This document shows, piece by piece, positions 1 through 7,833 of a stretch of DNA of 64,000 bases. The position numbers and the translations under genes were made by a program. The notes beneath the pieces are model-generated. The model saw only the letters and a list, made by a program, of their open reading frames with translations. It was not told the DNA's origin and did no database searches. This DNA is from Thiodiazotropha sp040506705 (GTDB lineage: Bacteria > Pseudomonadota > Gammaproteobacteria > Chromatiales > Chromatiaceae), in the NCBI GenBank assembly GCA_040506705.1, contig JBEVWG010000002.1:1-64000 (forward strand). The letters are read 5' to 3'. Each line of letters starts with the position of its first letter. The first letter of the stretch is position 1.

Positions 1-23
1 GTAGGGTGGGGCCCTGCCCCACC
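1..23 (+). repeat. REP-like GTAG hairpin
   Basis: The tetranucleotide GTAG is followed directly by a perfect 8-bp stem, GGTGGGGC (5-12) and GCCCCACC (16-23), closed by a CCT loop. A GTAG tag ahead of a GC-rich hairpin is the known form of REP sequences mobilised by Y1 (RAYT) transposases. Only this one copy is evident in the window and the window edge cuts off its context, so it could also be a plain hairpin downstream of the minus-strand regulator gene. Confidence 0.5.
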
Positions 24-146
24 AAAATAGCTTGGTTACCTCAGAAAATTCTCGTTCTACGTAACAAATCCCCTTAAGTAAGTGCCATTCGGGCATGGCC
101 TCTCCTTCACCGCAGAAATAGCTGCTAATCAGCAGCAGCTTAACGC

Positions 147-1382
147 TCAAACCTGATTTGCTGACATAATCTCATAGAGGCGCTCTCGCACAAGCTCACT
201 ACCTGATGTACTGCGACAAAGCTTGTCCATCAGCATCGTGGGATCCTGACAATTTCCAAGCGCCTGACTCATCACCGCATCAATACAGTGCCGCCACTCC
301 TCCAACTCTGGTGATGCAGAATCTGGCAACAAGGCGCCACGATAAAGAGAGAATGCCTCACCACTACTCTTCCTTCGTAATGCTTGCCAGATTTCAATAA
401 AGTCACCCCATACTGAAATTTGTAAACGGTAGGGACGTGAACCTATTTTGCCATCCAGCAGACGGCGCAGATGCGACAGTTCGGCTTTCAAGGTCGACAA
501 TGAAACCGCCGTATCGCCATAGAGCGCGGCATGTAATGTTTCCAGACTCAATCCTCTGGCATTCAGCGCCAGAAGACAAAGAATCTCTATCTGCCTCAGT
601 GGTAGTCGAAGCTCTCTGCCACGAAACAGAACTTTGGGTTGCCCTAACGCATAGATCTCAAGTTCAGCTTTGGGTTGGTTGTCAGACAGTTCCCCAGCAA
701 TAGATCGTGCCAGCTCTGCAACTGCCGCCTCTCCCAAGGGGGTGTGTTGTTGCCACAGAGTTGAGATCGACAGAACGCCAGCACAATCCCCTCCGTTCGG
801 GTAGCAGATTGGCGCCGCATAGGAGACCCAGTCGTGCGCAAAAGGCTGAAAGTGCTCTGAAGAAAATACTGTAGTGGGTCGACACAACGCCAAACAGAGC
901 CCGGTTGCATTGGTCCCCATGGCCTGTTCATGCCAGTGACTGCCTACATTGAAGTTGATTCGATCTGCCCGCTGCCGGATTCGCTCACCAGCATGTCGCC
1001 AGATCAATCGCCCATTCGGATCGGCAATTGATGCAACCAGATCACCCTCCTCAGCCATCTCCACGATAGCGCTTAAAGAAGACTCCGCAGCTCGACCTAT
1101 ATAGGAATCCTGCCAATAGCGCTCTGCACAGGCCCGGTCATCTCCAGGGGCGTGCAATTGAAATGTCTCTACATCACCTACGCTACGCTCCCAGGAAGCG
1201 AGGATATCCTCTTGCAAGCCATGCGGTTCAGCCAGTGGCTGGCGATTTCGGAATCGACGCCATTGAACAGCGGTCGCATCCCTGCGCCTGGCAAGGCTCT
1301 CACTAGGAGTGCTGTTGTGCTCAGAGAGCCGATGATTTTCATAGACATCAGATCTCTCCACTGCTGTAGCAGGGTTAGTCAT
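147..1382 (-). CDS. GAF-domain regulator with C-terminal winged-helix domain
   Basis: Likely cytoplasmic one-component regulator of 411 residues. The first ~230 residues resemble the sensor half of AcoR-type activators: a short N-terminal helical part with ILASWERS, then a GAF domain with the MGTNATGLCLAL and YAAPI signatures. Residues ~240-340 resemble the OmpR/SARP winged helix (LRQIEILCLLAL, LKAELSHLRRLLDGK), followed by a helical tail. There is no AAA+ sigma-54 domain, so it cannot work as a classical enhancer-binding protein. The ATG has a strong GGAGG eight bases upstream. It is divergent from an AcoR-like gene with a related GAF sensor, which suggests both respond to similar small molecules. 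The ligand and targets are not evident. Confidence 0.8.
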   Translation of the reverse strand: MTNPATAVERSDVYENHRLSEHNSTPSESLARRRDATAVQWRRFRNRQPLAEPHGLQEDILASWERSVGDVETFQLHAPGDDRACAERYWQDSYIGRAAESSLSAIVEMAEEGDLVASIADPNGRLIWRHAGERIRQRADRINFNVGSHWHEQAMGTNATGLCLALCRPTTVFSSEHFQPFAHDWVSYAAPICYPNGGDCAGVLSISTLWQQHTPLGEAAVAELARSIAGELSDNQPKAELEIYALGQPKVLFRGRELRLPLRQIEILCLLALNARGLSLETLHAALYGDTAVSLSTLKAELSHLRRLLDGKIGSRPYRLQISVWGDFIEIWQALRRKSSGEAFSLYRGALLPDSASPELEEWRHCIDAVMSQALGNCQDPTMLMDKLCRSTSGSELVRERLYEIMSANQV

Positions 1383-1432
1383 ACAATCCTCCGTTTATCA
1401 TTTTAATATCGATAGACTGCTGGCATACGGAA

Positions 1433-1449
1433 TGGCAGTTTTCATGCCA
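1433..1449. promoter_or_regulatory. candidate sigma-54 (-24/-12) element
   Basis: TGGCAGTTTTCATGCCA is a near-palindrome carrying GG-N10-GC on both strands, the spacing of sigma-54 promoters. Read on the minus strand it would place a transcript start near 1422, about 40 bases before the GAF/winged-helix start codon. The symmetry means it could equally be an operator. Confidence 0.3.
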
Positions 1450-1472
1450 GGCAAATGGAGGAGGAGCCTGCC

Positions 1473-1493
1473 TATTGGAATTTAATACCAATA
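1473..1493. promoter_or_regulatory. inverted repeat TATTGG-N9-CCAATA
   Basis: TATTGG and CCAATA are separated by nine bases, and three further base pairs match inside, giving nine of ten paired positions. A further half-site (ACTATTGGG) lies close by at about 1511-1519. Position between two divergent regulator genes suggests an operator. The binding protein is unknown. Confidence 0.4.
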
Positions 1494-1581
1494 GATCAAT
1501 TAGTTATTAGACTATTGGGCGAATTTCACCAGAACGTCTACACTCATAGCTCACTTAATTGACAACCCCAGCCAAGTGATC

Positions 1582-1598
1582 TGTCGCAAAATGCGACA
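1582..1598. promoter_or_regulatory. 7-bp inverted repeat TGTCGCA/TGCGACA, candidate activator site
   Basis: TGTCGCA-AAA-TGCGACA is a perfect 7-bp dyad 40 bases before the AcoR-like start codon. It lies ~170 bases upstream of the putative sigma-54 start on the minus strand, the usual range for an enhancer site. It is the natural candidate binding site for the adjacent Fis-type helix-turn-helix protein, and may also serve autoregulation. This is inferred from symmetry and position. Confidence 0.5.
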
Positions 1599-1638
1599 CC
1601 CTTGCTGTCGCGCCACACAGCGCAGATGCGGAGAAACA

Positions 1639-3489
1639 ATGACAAAGCACAAAGCCCTTGGAGCCGACACCACTACCGCACGTCAGCTCTTTTTCGAAAA
1701 GGGCCAGAACCCTGCAGGCTTGGTGCCTGAAGTTATTGCGCGCTCATGGCAACGATGCGCACAACGGTTGGATAACAGCCAAACTTCCCCTCCATTGCGA
1801 ATCGACAGTAACCAGCTCAATGAACGTCGGGAAAAAATGGCGCGATTACGGGGTGTTGCCCAACCCGAAATGGATGCCCTGGCTGAACTGGTCTCCGATA
1901 GCGATAGCCTGGTATTGCTGGCAAATGATGAGGGGCTGATCCTGGATGCCGCTGGTGGGCTCAATTTTTTGCGTAAAGCCCAGCAAGTTTACCTCCAGCC
2001 AGGGGTACACTGGACTGAACCCGAACGAGGTACCAACGCCATTGGTACCGCACTGATCGAAAAAAATCCTGTGCTGGTTCAGGGCGGTCAGCACTTTCTG
2101 GATGCCAATACCATTTTGAGTTGTGCCGCTGCGCCAATCGTATCGCCACAAGGGGAGCTGCTGGGTGTACTTGATGTCTCAGGTGATTCTGAACACATGC
2201 ATCATCAAGCCCTCGGTATGGTGCGACTTGCCATCCAGATCATCGAGCACAGATTGAGCAGCAGCAATGCAGCTCCGGGTAGCCTGCTTCGGTTTCACCA
2301 TCGACAAGACCTGCTGGGCACACATCGAGAAGGCATACTGATTCTGGATGACAACAAGGTTGTCGGCGCAAATCGAATTGCCCTGCAGTTACTCGATGCC
2401 GACTGGCAGAGACTAATCGGCAGCAACGCTGGTCAATGGTTGCAGCTTCCTAGTTACAAGGAGAGTATCTCCAACCATGGGATGAAATCCCCAAGAGGGC
2501 AGATCTTCCACAGCAAAATCAACCATCGTCAAACACTACAGGTAGCCACCAACAGCCCCAAAGCCGCATCACAGGATCAGCACTATTTCGATGCAACCAC
2601 ATCAGATCTTCTGCATAAGGCACGGCGTGTTCTGGATGCCGGAATCCCGGTACTGATCCAAGGTGAGACAGGGGTTGGCAAAGAGGTTTTTGCCCGTCGC
2701 CTGCATGCCAGCAGCCAACGTCAAAGCGGGGCATTCGTAGCAGTCAATTGCGCCGCCCTACCGGAAACCCTGATCGAATCAGAGCTGTTCGGTTACACCA
2801 GTGGTGCATTTACCGGCGCCCAACGTAGCGGTATGCCTGGCCGTGTAAGGGAAGCTGATGGCGGCATTCTTTTTCTCGACGAAATAGGCGACATGCCCCT
2901 CAACCTTCAAGCCCGTCTACTGAGGGTGTTACAGGAACGCCAGGTCACACCTCTGGGTGGAGGACAACCGATTACAGTCGACTTTGCCCTTCTCTGCGCC
3001 ACCAACCGCGACCTACCTATGCTTGTGGATAAAGGCGAGTTCCGTGCAGACCTCTACTACCGAATTCAGGACTTCACCCTTCAGCTGCCCCCTTTGCGTG
3101 AAAGGGAGGATTGTAAGCAGATAATTGAAGAGATGATGCGCATGCTTGGGGGTAGTGAAAAAGAGCTGACCTTTAGTGAATCAGCAGTGGCCGCCCTGGT
3201 AAATTATGATTGGCCAGGCAATCTGCGCCAAGTAACCAGCACACTGCGCACATTGATTGTGCTCAGCGATCCGAAACAGACCATTGACCTGAGCCAATTG
3301 CCGGGTGAGATACAAAAGCCCCGCATTAACACTCGGACAGATAAAACCGACCTCAAGCAACTTACCCGTCAGGCCATCGAAAAGGCACTCTCAGAGAATG
3401 GAAACAATGTCAGCGCCACAGCTCGTCAGCTTGGCATCCATCGCAGCACACTCTACCGACAAATGGCAAATTACAACGACCAGGCTTAA
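1639..3489 (+). CDS. AcoR-like sigma-54-dependent transcriptional activator
   Basis: Sigma-54 enhancer-binding protein of about 616 residues. It has an N-terminal AcoR-type region (VIARSWQRC), a GAF domain at ~50-210 (ERGTNAIGTALIE, CAAAPI), a short PAS-like linker, a central AAA+ domain at ~300-545 and a C-terminal Fis helix-turn-helix at ~575-612 (SATARQLGIHRSTLYR). The AAA+ part has Walker A GETGVGKE, the sigma-54 contact loop GAFTGA and Walker B ILFLDE, so it should be ATPase-active. I chose ATG 1639 because GGAG precedes it. The GTG at 1576 would add a Cys/Arg-rich leader and overlap the 1582-1598 dyad. Family members activate acetoin, alcohol or aldehyde catabolism genes. The target here is unknown, possibly the divergent regulator. 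Confidence 0.88.
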   Translation: MTKHKALGADTTTARQLFFEKGQNPAGLVPEVIARSWQRCAQRLDNSQTSPPLRIDSNQLNERREKMARLRGVAQPEMDALAELVSDSDSLVLLANDEGLILDAAGGLNFLRKAQQVYLQPGVHWTEPERGTNAIGTALIEKNPVLVQGGQHFLDANTILSCAAAPIVSPQGELLGVLDVSGDSEHMHHQALGMVRLAIQIIEHRLSSSNAAPGSLLRFHHRQDLLGTHREGILILDDNKVVGANRIALQLLDADWQRLIGSNAGQWLQLPSYKESISNHGMKSPRGQIFHSKINHRQTLQVATNSPKAASQDQHYFDATTSDLLHKARRVLDAGIPVLIQGETGVGKEVFARRLHASSQRQSGAFVAVNCAALPETLIESELFGYTSGAFTGAQRSGMPGRVREADGGILFLDEIGDMPLNLQARLLRVLQERQVTPLGGGQPITVDFALLCATNRDLPMLVDKGEFRADLYYRIQDFTLQLPPLREREDCKQIIEEMMRMLGGSEKELTFSESAVAALVNYDWPGNLRQVTSTLRTLIVLSDPKQTIDLSQLPGEIQKPRINTRTDKTDLKQLTRQAIEKALSENGNNVSATARQLGIHRSTLYRQMANYNDQA

Positions 3490-3603
3490 GCCCATGGAAA
3501 GCAATATATTTTTTGCACGGAACAATTCTAAATTCACTCCCACACGGCTATCTCAATAGAGAACAATCTAAAGGAAAGGTTACACAGGCCGAAAAGCTCA
3601 ACA

Positions 3604-3619
3604 GTTAACAGCTGTTAAC
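3604..3619. promoter_or_regulatory. 16-bp perfect palindrome upstream of chemoreceptor
   Basis: GTTAACAGCTGTTAAC is fully self-complementary. A TATAAT hexamer at 3631-3636 follows, so the palindrome covers the expected -35 region of a promoter for the chemoreceptor gene. This placement fits a dimeric repressor site. No sigma-28 flagellar promoter was seen here. Confidence 0.45.
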
Positions 3620-3654
3620 AATGGATATCTTATAATTACAAAGCGGGGCTTGTT

Positions 3655-5685
3655 ATGGGGCGAATCAACGTCGGCACCAAAATCGCAGCTGGATTCGTTA
3701 CTTTGGTCCTGGTTTTACTGGTTACCGGTTGCACCAGCTACTGGATCATCAATTCCCTTTCGATATCCCTTGCCAATATCACCGGCCCGGTATGGGATGC
3801 CATGGCAACCACTGAAGCAGGCATCCGTGCCGTTCAAAAGGAGCTGATCGCTGTAGACTCTGTATTATTGGGAAATGCTAGCGATCACACAAAAATTGAA
3901 CAAGCCAAAGATGAAGCTCAGGTAGCATTAGATAATCTGATCGCCAGCAAGCAGGTTGAAGCTGGTGTCATCAACGACCTGAAGACCCGAATGCAAAACT
4001 TCTCCGCTACCCAGGGCCAGCTCATAAAACTTCATCATGACTATCTGCAAAGAGAACAGGCACTAACTCAAAACAGTTCAAGTTTTCTTGATTTCCTGGT
4101 CGATGTGGAACGCATCTCCAGTGAAGAGATGATGCGACAGGATATGAATGCCGAGAGTGGCTCTGAAACTGATGCCGATGCAGTAGATGAACAAGAGAGA
4201 TGGGCTTCGATCAATGCAGCTGGAGAGTCAAAACTTGCGCTTCTGAGCCGCCTCGAACTCTATCGCCGTTTCAAGGAAGAGAGTGACACAAGCGACATCA
4301 TCTCCCGCATCAATCTACTCCATGAAGATTTGGCCTACGCCATTGAGACCATTGGCGAAGACCCCCTATTCGAGCAACAGGTCAAAAACGGAAAGTTCGA
4401 CGGAAAGCCATTCAAGCAAGCACTGGTTAGCCTGACGCAGGAGCATAAGGCACTTTTACAAGCAGTGATGGAAGATCACAAGAAGATGAAGACGGCCCGT
4501 CAAGCCTATTCAATCGCGGCTGATGAACTGATGCAGATTGGCGAGCAACTGAATCAGCAGATCCGTCAGAAGGTGGAAACAGAGAAACTGGATCTCAGTG
4601 ACCTGGTTGAAACTGGCTATCAGATCTTAATACTTGCGGTGATCCTTGGCGTACTGATATCCATACCAGTCTACTGGATCACAGTTCGAGCTATTGCCGG
4701 ACCTATCCGCGAAATTCACAGACAACTCGAAGCCATCTCCCAGGGAGACGGTGATTTAACAGTACAGTTGCAGATCAAGAGTCAGGATGAAATCGGTGAT
4801 CTGGCCACTGCCTTTAATCGTTTTGTAGTCAAGCTGAGAGATATGGTTGCAGGGCTGCAAGTCTCCACCCATCGCTTGCTTGAGACCACAACTCAAATCA
4901 CCGAGGTTTCCACTCAGACTGGACGGGAGGTTGAGACTCAGCGCATGGAGGTAGAATCAGTCTCCACTGCCATCAATCAGCTATCCAGCAGCTTCAGGGA
5001 GGTTGCTGACAACACCACCCAGGCCGCACAGAGCGCTGAAGAAGCCGACCGGGAAAGTGGTAATGGCAAACAGATCGTCCTCGATATGGTATCGAAGATT
5101 AAAAATGTAGCCGAAGAGGTTGACCGTGCAACCGCTGTGATCAGCGGCCTCGGAGAACGCAGTCAAAAGATCGAGAGCGTACTTGATGTAATAAGAGGTA
5201 TCTCAGAGCAGACCAATCTACTGGCCCTCAATGCAGCCATCGAAGCGGCCAGGGCAGGTGAACAGGGCAGAGGCTTCGCCGTAGTAGCAGATGAAGTACG
5301 CAGTCTTGCAGCGCGTACCTATGACTCCATCAGTGAGATACAGGAGATGATCGACCAACTCCAGAGTGGCGCTGCAGATGCAGTTGAGGCCATTCAGGAT
5401 GCCCATCGAATTGCCGATGCCAGTGTCGCACCTGCAGAACAGGCGGGAGAGAGTCTCAACCAGATTACAAAAACCATGGCTGATATCTCACAACTCAATC
5501 AGGATATATCAAGTGCTACTGACCTGCAGCATCAAACTGTTGTCGGTGTAGACCAAAGCATTGTCAATATAAACCAGGTTGCGATACAAACATCAAACAG
5601 CACAGAAGCACTGAGTAATTCCACCCTTGAACTGCAGGCCCTGGCTTCAGAACTGGAGTCTCATGTTGGACGATTTAAAGTGTAA
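3655..5685 (+). CDS. methyl-accepting chemotaxis protein
   Basis: Inner-membrane chemoreceptor of 676 residues. A first membrane segment lies at ~10-35 and is followed by a large, mostly helical periplasmic part (~36-320) without a recognisable Cache signature. The second membrane segment is at ~322-345, then a HAMP domain (~345-400) and the cytoplasmic signalling coiled coil. The conserved hairpin tip reads IRGISEQTNLLALNAAIEAA, followed by EQGRGFAVVADEVR, the site that contacts CheA and CheW. There is no CheR pentapeptide at the C terminus (it ends HVGRFKV). The gene stands alone, downstream of the sigma-54 activator, with a palindrome at its probable promoter. The ligand is unknown. Confidence 0.93.
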   Translation: MGRINVGTKIAAGFVTLVLVLLVTGCTSYWIINSLSISLANITGPVWDAMATTEAGIRAVQKELIAVDSVLLGNASDHTKIEQAKDEAQVALDNLIASKQVEAGVINDLKTRMQNFSATQGQLIKLHHDYLQREQALTQNSSSFLDFLVDVERISSEEMMRQDMNAESGSETDADAVDEQERWASINAAGESKLALLSRLELYRRFKEESDTSDIISRINLLHEDLAYAIETIGEDPLFEQQVKNGKFDGKPFKQALVSLTQEHKALLQAVMEDHKKMKTARQAYSIAADELMQIGEQLNQQIRQKVETEKLDLSDLVETGYQILILAVILGVLISIPVYWITVRAIAGPIREIHRQLEAISQGDGDLTVQLQIKSQDEIGDLATAFNRFVVKLRDMVAGLQVSTHRLLETTTQITEVSTQTGREVETQRMEVESVSTAINQLSSSFREVADNTTQAAQSAEEADRESGNGKQIVLDMVSKIKNVAEEVDRATAVISGLGERSQKIESVLDVIRGISEQTNLLALNAAIEAARAGEQGRGFAVVADEVRSLAARTYDSISEIQEMIDQLQSGAADAVEAIQDAHRIADASVAPAEQAGESLNQITKTMADISQLNQDISSATDLQHQTVVGVDQSIVNINQVAIQTSNSTEALSNSTLELQALASELESHVGRFKV

Positions 5686-5763
5686 ATCCTCATGATCAAC
5701 CAGACCGATGAATAAATCAGATATTAGCGGTCAACTGCGATATCCAGGTTAAGGGCGCATTTA

Positions 5764-6288
5764 TTATTTCATAGCAGAGTTTAGTGCCATTTTCGGCAAT
5801 CGATCATTGATATTGATATAAAGAGCCAAAGCAACAATGATCAGCTCAAACAAAAAAGTCCAATGCAAAACAAAGTTAAGCCACCATGGCGTGTAGTACG
5901 AAACCACCCCGTGTAGCGCATATGCCCTATCACTAAAAGGAGCCAACCAATATATATTCCCTACAACACTATCCAACAATAGATGTATGAAGCCACATAG
6001 GGAAAACACCATAAGGTAATAAGTAGATATTACCTTTCTAAATACGACAATCGATACTATCGATACAACCATTAAACAGGCCCAAACAATCGGGTAGTGG
6101 GTGTAATATATATGGTGATCATATTGTTGATTGTCTATAAAATAAAAATAGAACAGATCAAAATCCGGTGCGATCGAGCCAAAAATGCCACTCGCCATCA
6201 TCCTGTTTCTAGCATTAGCAGTTAGACTTAATTTCCGACAAATCATTCTAGAAACCAAGTACCCAGCTGGCGCATGAGCAATAAACAT
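5764..6288 (-). CDS. membrane-bound metal-dependent hydrolase (YdjM/DUF457-like)
   Basis: Integral membrane protein of 174 residues. It shows the DUF457/YdjM pattern: an N-terminal FIAHAPAGYLVS, then GSIAPDFDLFYFY with acidic residues, HHIYYTHYP, and HLLLDSVVG in a membrane segment. These His/Asp clusters are the presumed metal site of the family, whose substrate is not established. Four or so hydrophobic segments are visible. The gene follows creD by about 60 bases on the same strand and may share its transcript. Its composition is A+T-rich compared with neighbours. Confidence 0.75.
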   Translation of the reverse strand: MFIAHAPAGYLVSRMICRKLSLTANARNRMMASGIFGSIAPDFDLFYFYFIDNQQYDHHIYYTHYPIVWACLMVVSIVSIVVFRKVISTYYLMVFSLCGFIHLLLDSVVGNIYWLAPFSDRAYALHGVVSYYTPWWLNFVLHWTFLFELIIVALALYININDRLPKMALNSAMK

Positions 6289-6351
6289 TTCAGATACCTC
6301 AGTAGATGATCAAATCAGGGGCGCGCTGTGATCAGCAACACCCAATACCAC

Positions 6352-7731
6352 CTAAGATGAGGCGATCTGATCAGGATCAACCCGACTTCCAATCTTAAAC
6401 GACAGATCATCTGTAACGGCATACCAATCGACTCGACGAGTTACGACCATCACCAAACTGAGCACACCGAATATAAGCAGAGATCCCATCAGTAACGAGT
6501 TATCTTCTGAGCTTAAAATACCATAGAGCATGCCATAGAGAATCAGCAACGCAGCTGTTATCAATCCACCATTTTTAAACGAATTCAGAACACTACTGAT
6601 GTAAAATCCAATCAGTGCAGTTGAGGAAAACGTGGCGATCATATACGCATATAGAAAGGCCATATGCTCGGATAACGATATTAAGAGTAGGTAAAAAATA
6701 CTCAAACCCAACCCAACTAAGAGATATTGCATTGGATGGAGACGCAGCCCTTTCATTATCTCATACAGGAAAAAACAGACGAAGGTTAGGCCAATAAACA
6801 TTAGCGCATATTTAACTGAACGCTCACTCTGTTGATATACATCAACAGAGTTAAAAAGCTTAACCCCAAAACTATCCTGTATCAGACCTGAACACTGACC
6901 ACCCTGACAGGACTCGATAAACTGTGGCATATTGCTTGAAAATGACGATAGATTCCAAGCTGCAGTAAAACCTTCACCACTTATCTCTCGACTGGAAGGA
7001 AGGTATCGTCCGATAAAACTTGGATCTGGCCAATCTGCCCTAAGACGAACACGAGTACTCTCTCCAACCGGGGAGAACTTCAGTAACTCCATACCATTCA
7101 ATCTAAGATTAAAACTGAAGTCGACAGCCCCTTTTTCTACCTCTATCTTACCTATAGGCGCATGCATACCGTTGCTCATCTCTTCTAAGCGCGCATCCGG
7201 AACAAACGTATATACTTGTCCCTGCCATTCAAGTAGCGGTTGATCTTCAATACCACGAACATCACTAATTACCACTGACAAATAGGCATCTTGCCAATCA
7301 ATATCATGGTCGCTACTCTTTAAATACTCCTCCATCTTTTTAAAATTAAACTGCCCGGAAACCGTAACATCACTATGATAGACGGGGACGGAGTATATTC
7401 CTCGCTTGCGGCTTTCAGATGAGACTTCACCATCTATCTTGAGCACAGCAGGTGCGATTAATAGATTTCCTTTTTTAGTATGTTTTTTTATTACATAACG
7501 TTCATTCTTACTATCCCACACACTCTTCGTATAACCCTCTCTGTATGGAATAACCAACAACGGCCCCAATACCTGCTGCTCACCTGTCCAACTGGCTGAA
7601 ATACTCTGCCTAGCCAGATCTCGATAGCCACTGCGCTCATATACAATCCCCTCTATCATAATCAGCGGGATCATCAATAACCCAGTGAGCAAGGCTATCA
7701 CCATAATTTTTTTAAGTACTGGATGATTCAT
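6352..7731 (-). CDS. creD: inner-membrane protein CreD
   Basis: CreD family protein of about 459 residues. It has an N-terminal membrane segment (residues ~10-28), the conserved IMIEGIVYERSGYR motif just after it, a large periplasmic beta-rich domain to ~290, and five or six C-terminal membrane helices with LHPMQYLLVGLGLSIFYLLL, typical of the family. I chose the ATG at 7731 because AAAGGAG stands just upstream. A start at 7812 would add 27 uncharacteristic residues. In other gammaproteobacteria creD is induced by CreBC and affects envelope integrity and beta-lactam response. Here it follows creC with a 100-base gap. I did not find the paired TTCAC cre-tag there, so regulation by CreB is by analogy only. 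Confidence 0.88.
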   Translation of the reverse strand: MNHPVLKKIMVIALLTGLLMIPLIMIEGIVYERSGYRDLARQSISASWTGEQQVLGPLLVIPYREGYTKSVWDSKNERYVIKKHTKKGNLLIAPAVLKIDGEVSSESRKRGIYSVPVYHSDVTVSGQFNFKKMEEYLKSSDHDIDWQDAYLSVVISDVRGIEDQPLLEWQGQVYTFVPDARLEEMSNGMHAPIGKIEVEKGAVDFSFNLRLNGMELLKFSPVGESTRVRLRADWPDPSFIGRYLPSSREISGEGFTAAWNLSSFSSNMPQFIESCQGGQCSGLIQDSFGVKLFNSVDVYQQSERSVKYALMFIGLTFVCFFLYEIMKGLRLHPMQYLLVGLGLSIFYLLLISLSEHMAFLYAYMIATFSSTALIGFYISSVLNSFKNGGLITAALLILYGMLYGILSSEDNSLLMGSLLIFGVLSLVMVVTRRVDWYAVTDDLSFKIGSRVDPDQIASS

Positions 7732-7833
7732 AGTCTTCTCCTTTATGCTACTAAAGGTGACTATAAATAGTGTATGTGTGTTTTTTATGTGCTTGATATG
7801 TGCTTTTGGCACACATAGAAAGGGTGAATCTTG

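Noticed and set aside
7732..7833. cre-tag (two TTCAC spaced by six) upstream of creD
   Set aside because: Only a single TTCAC is present on the correct strand, without the second half.
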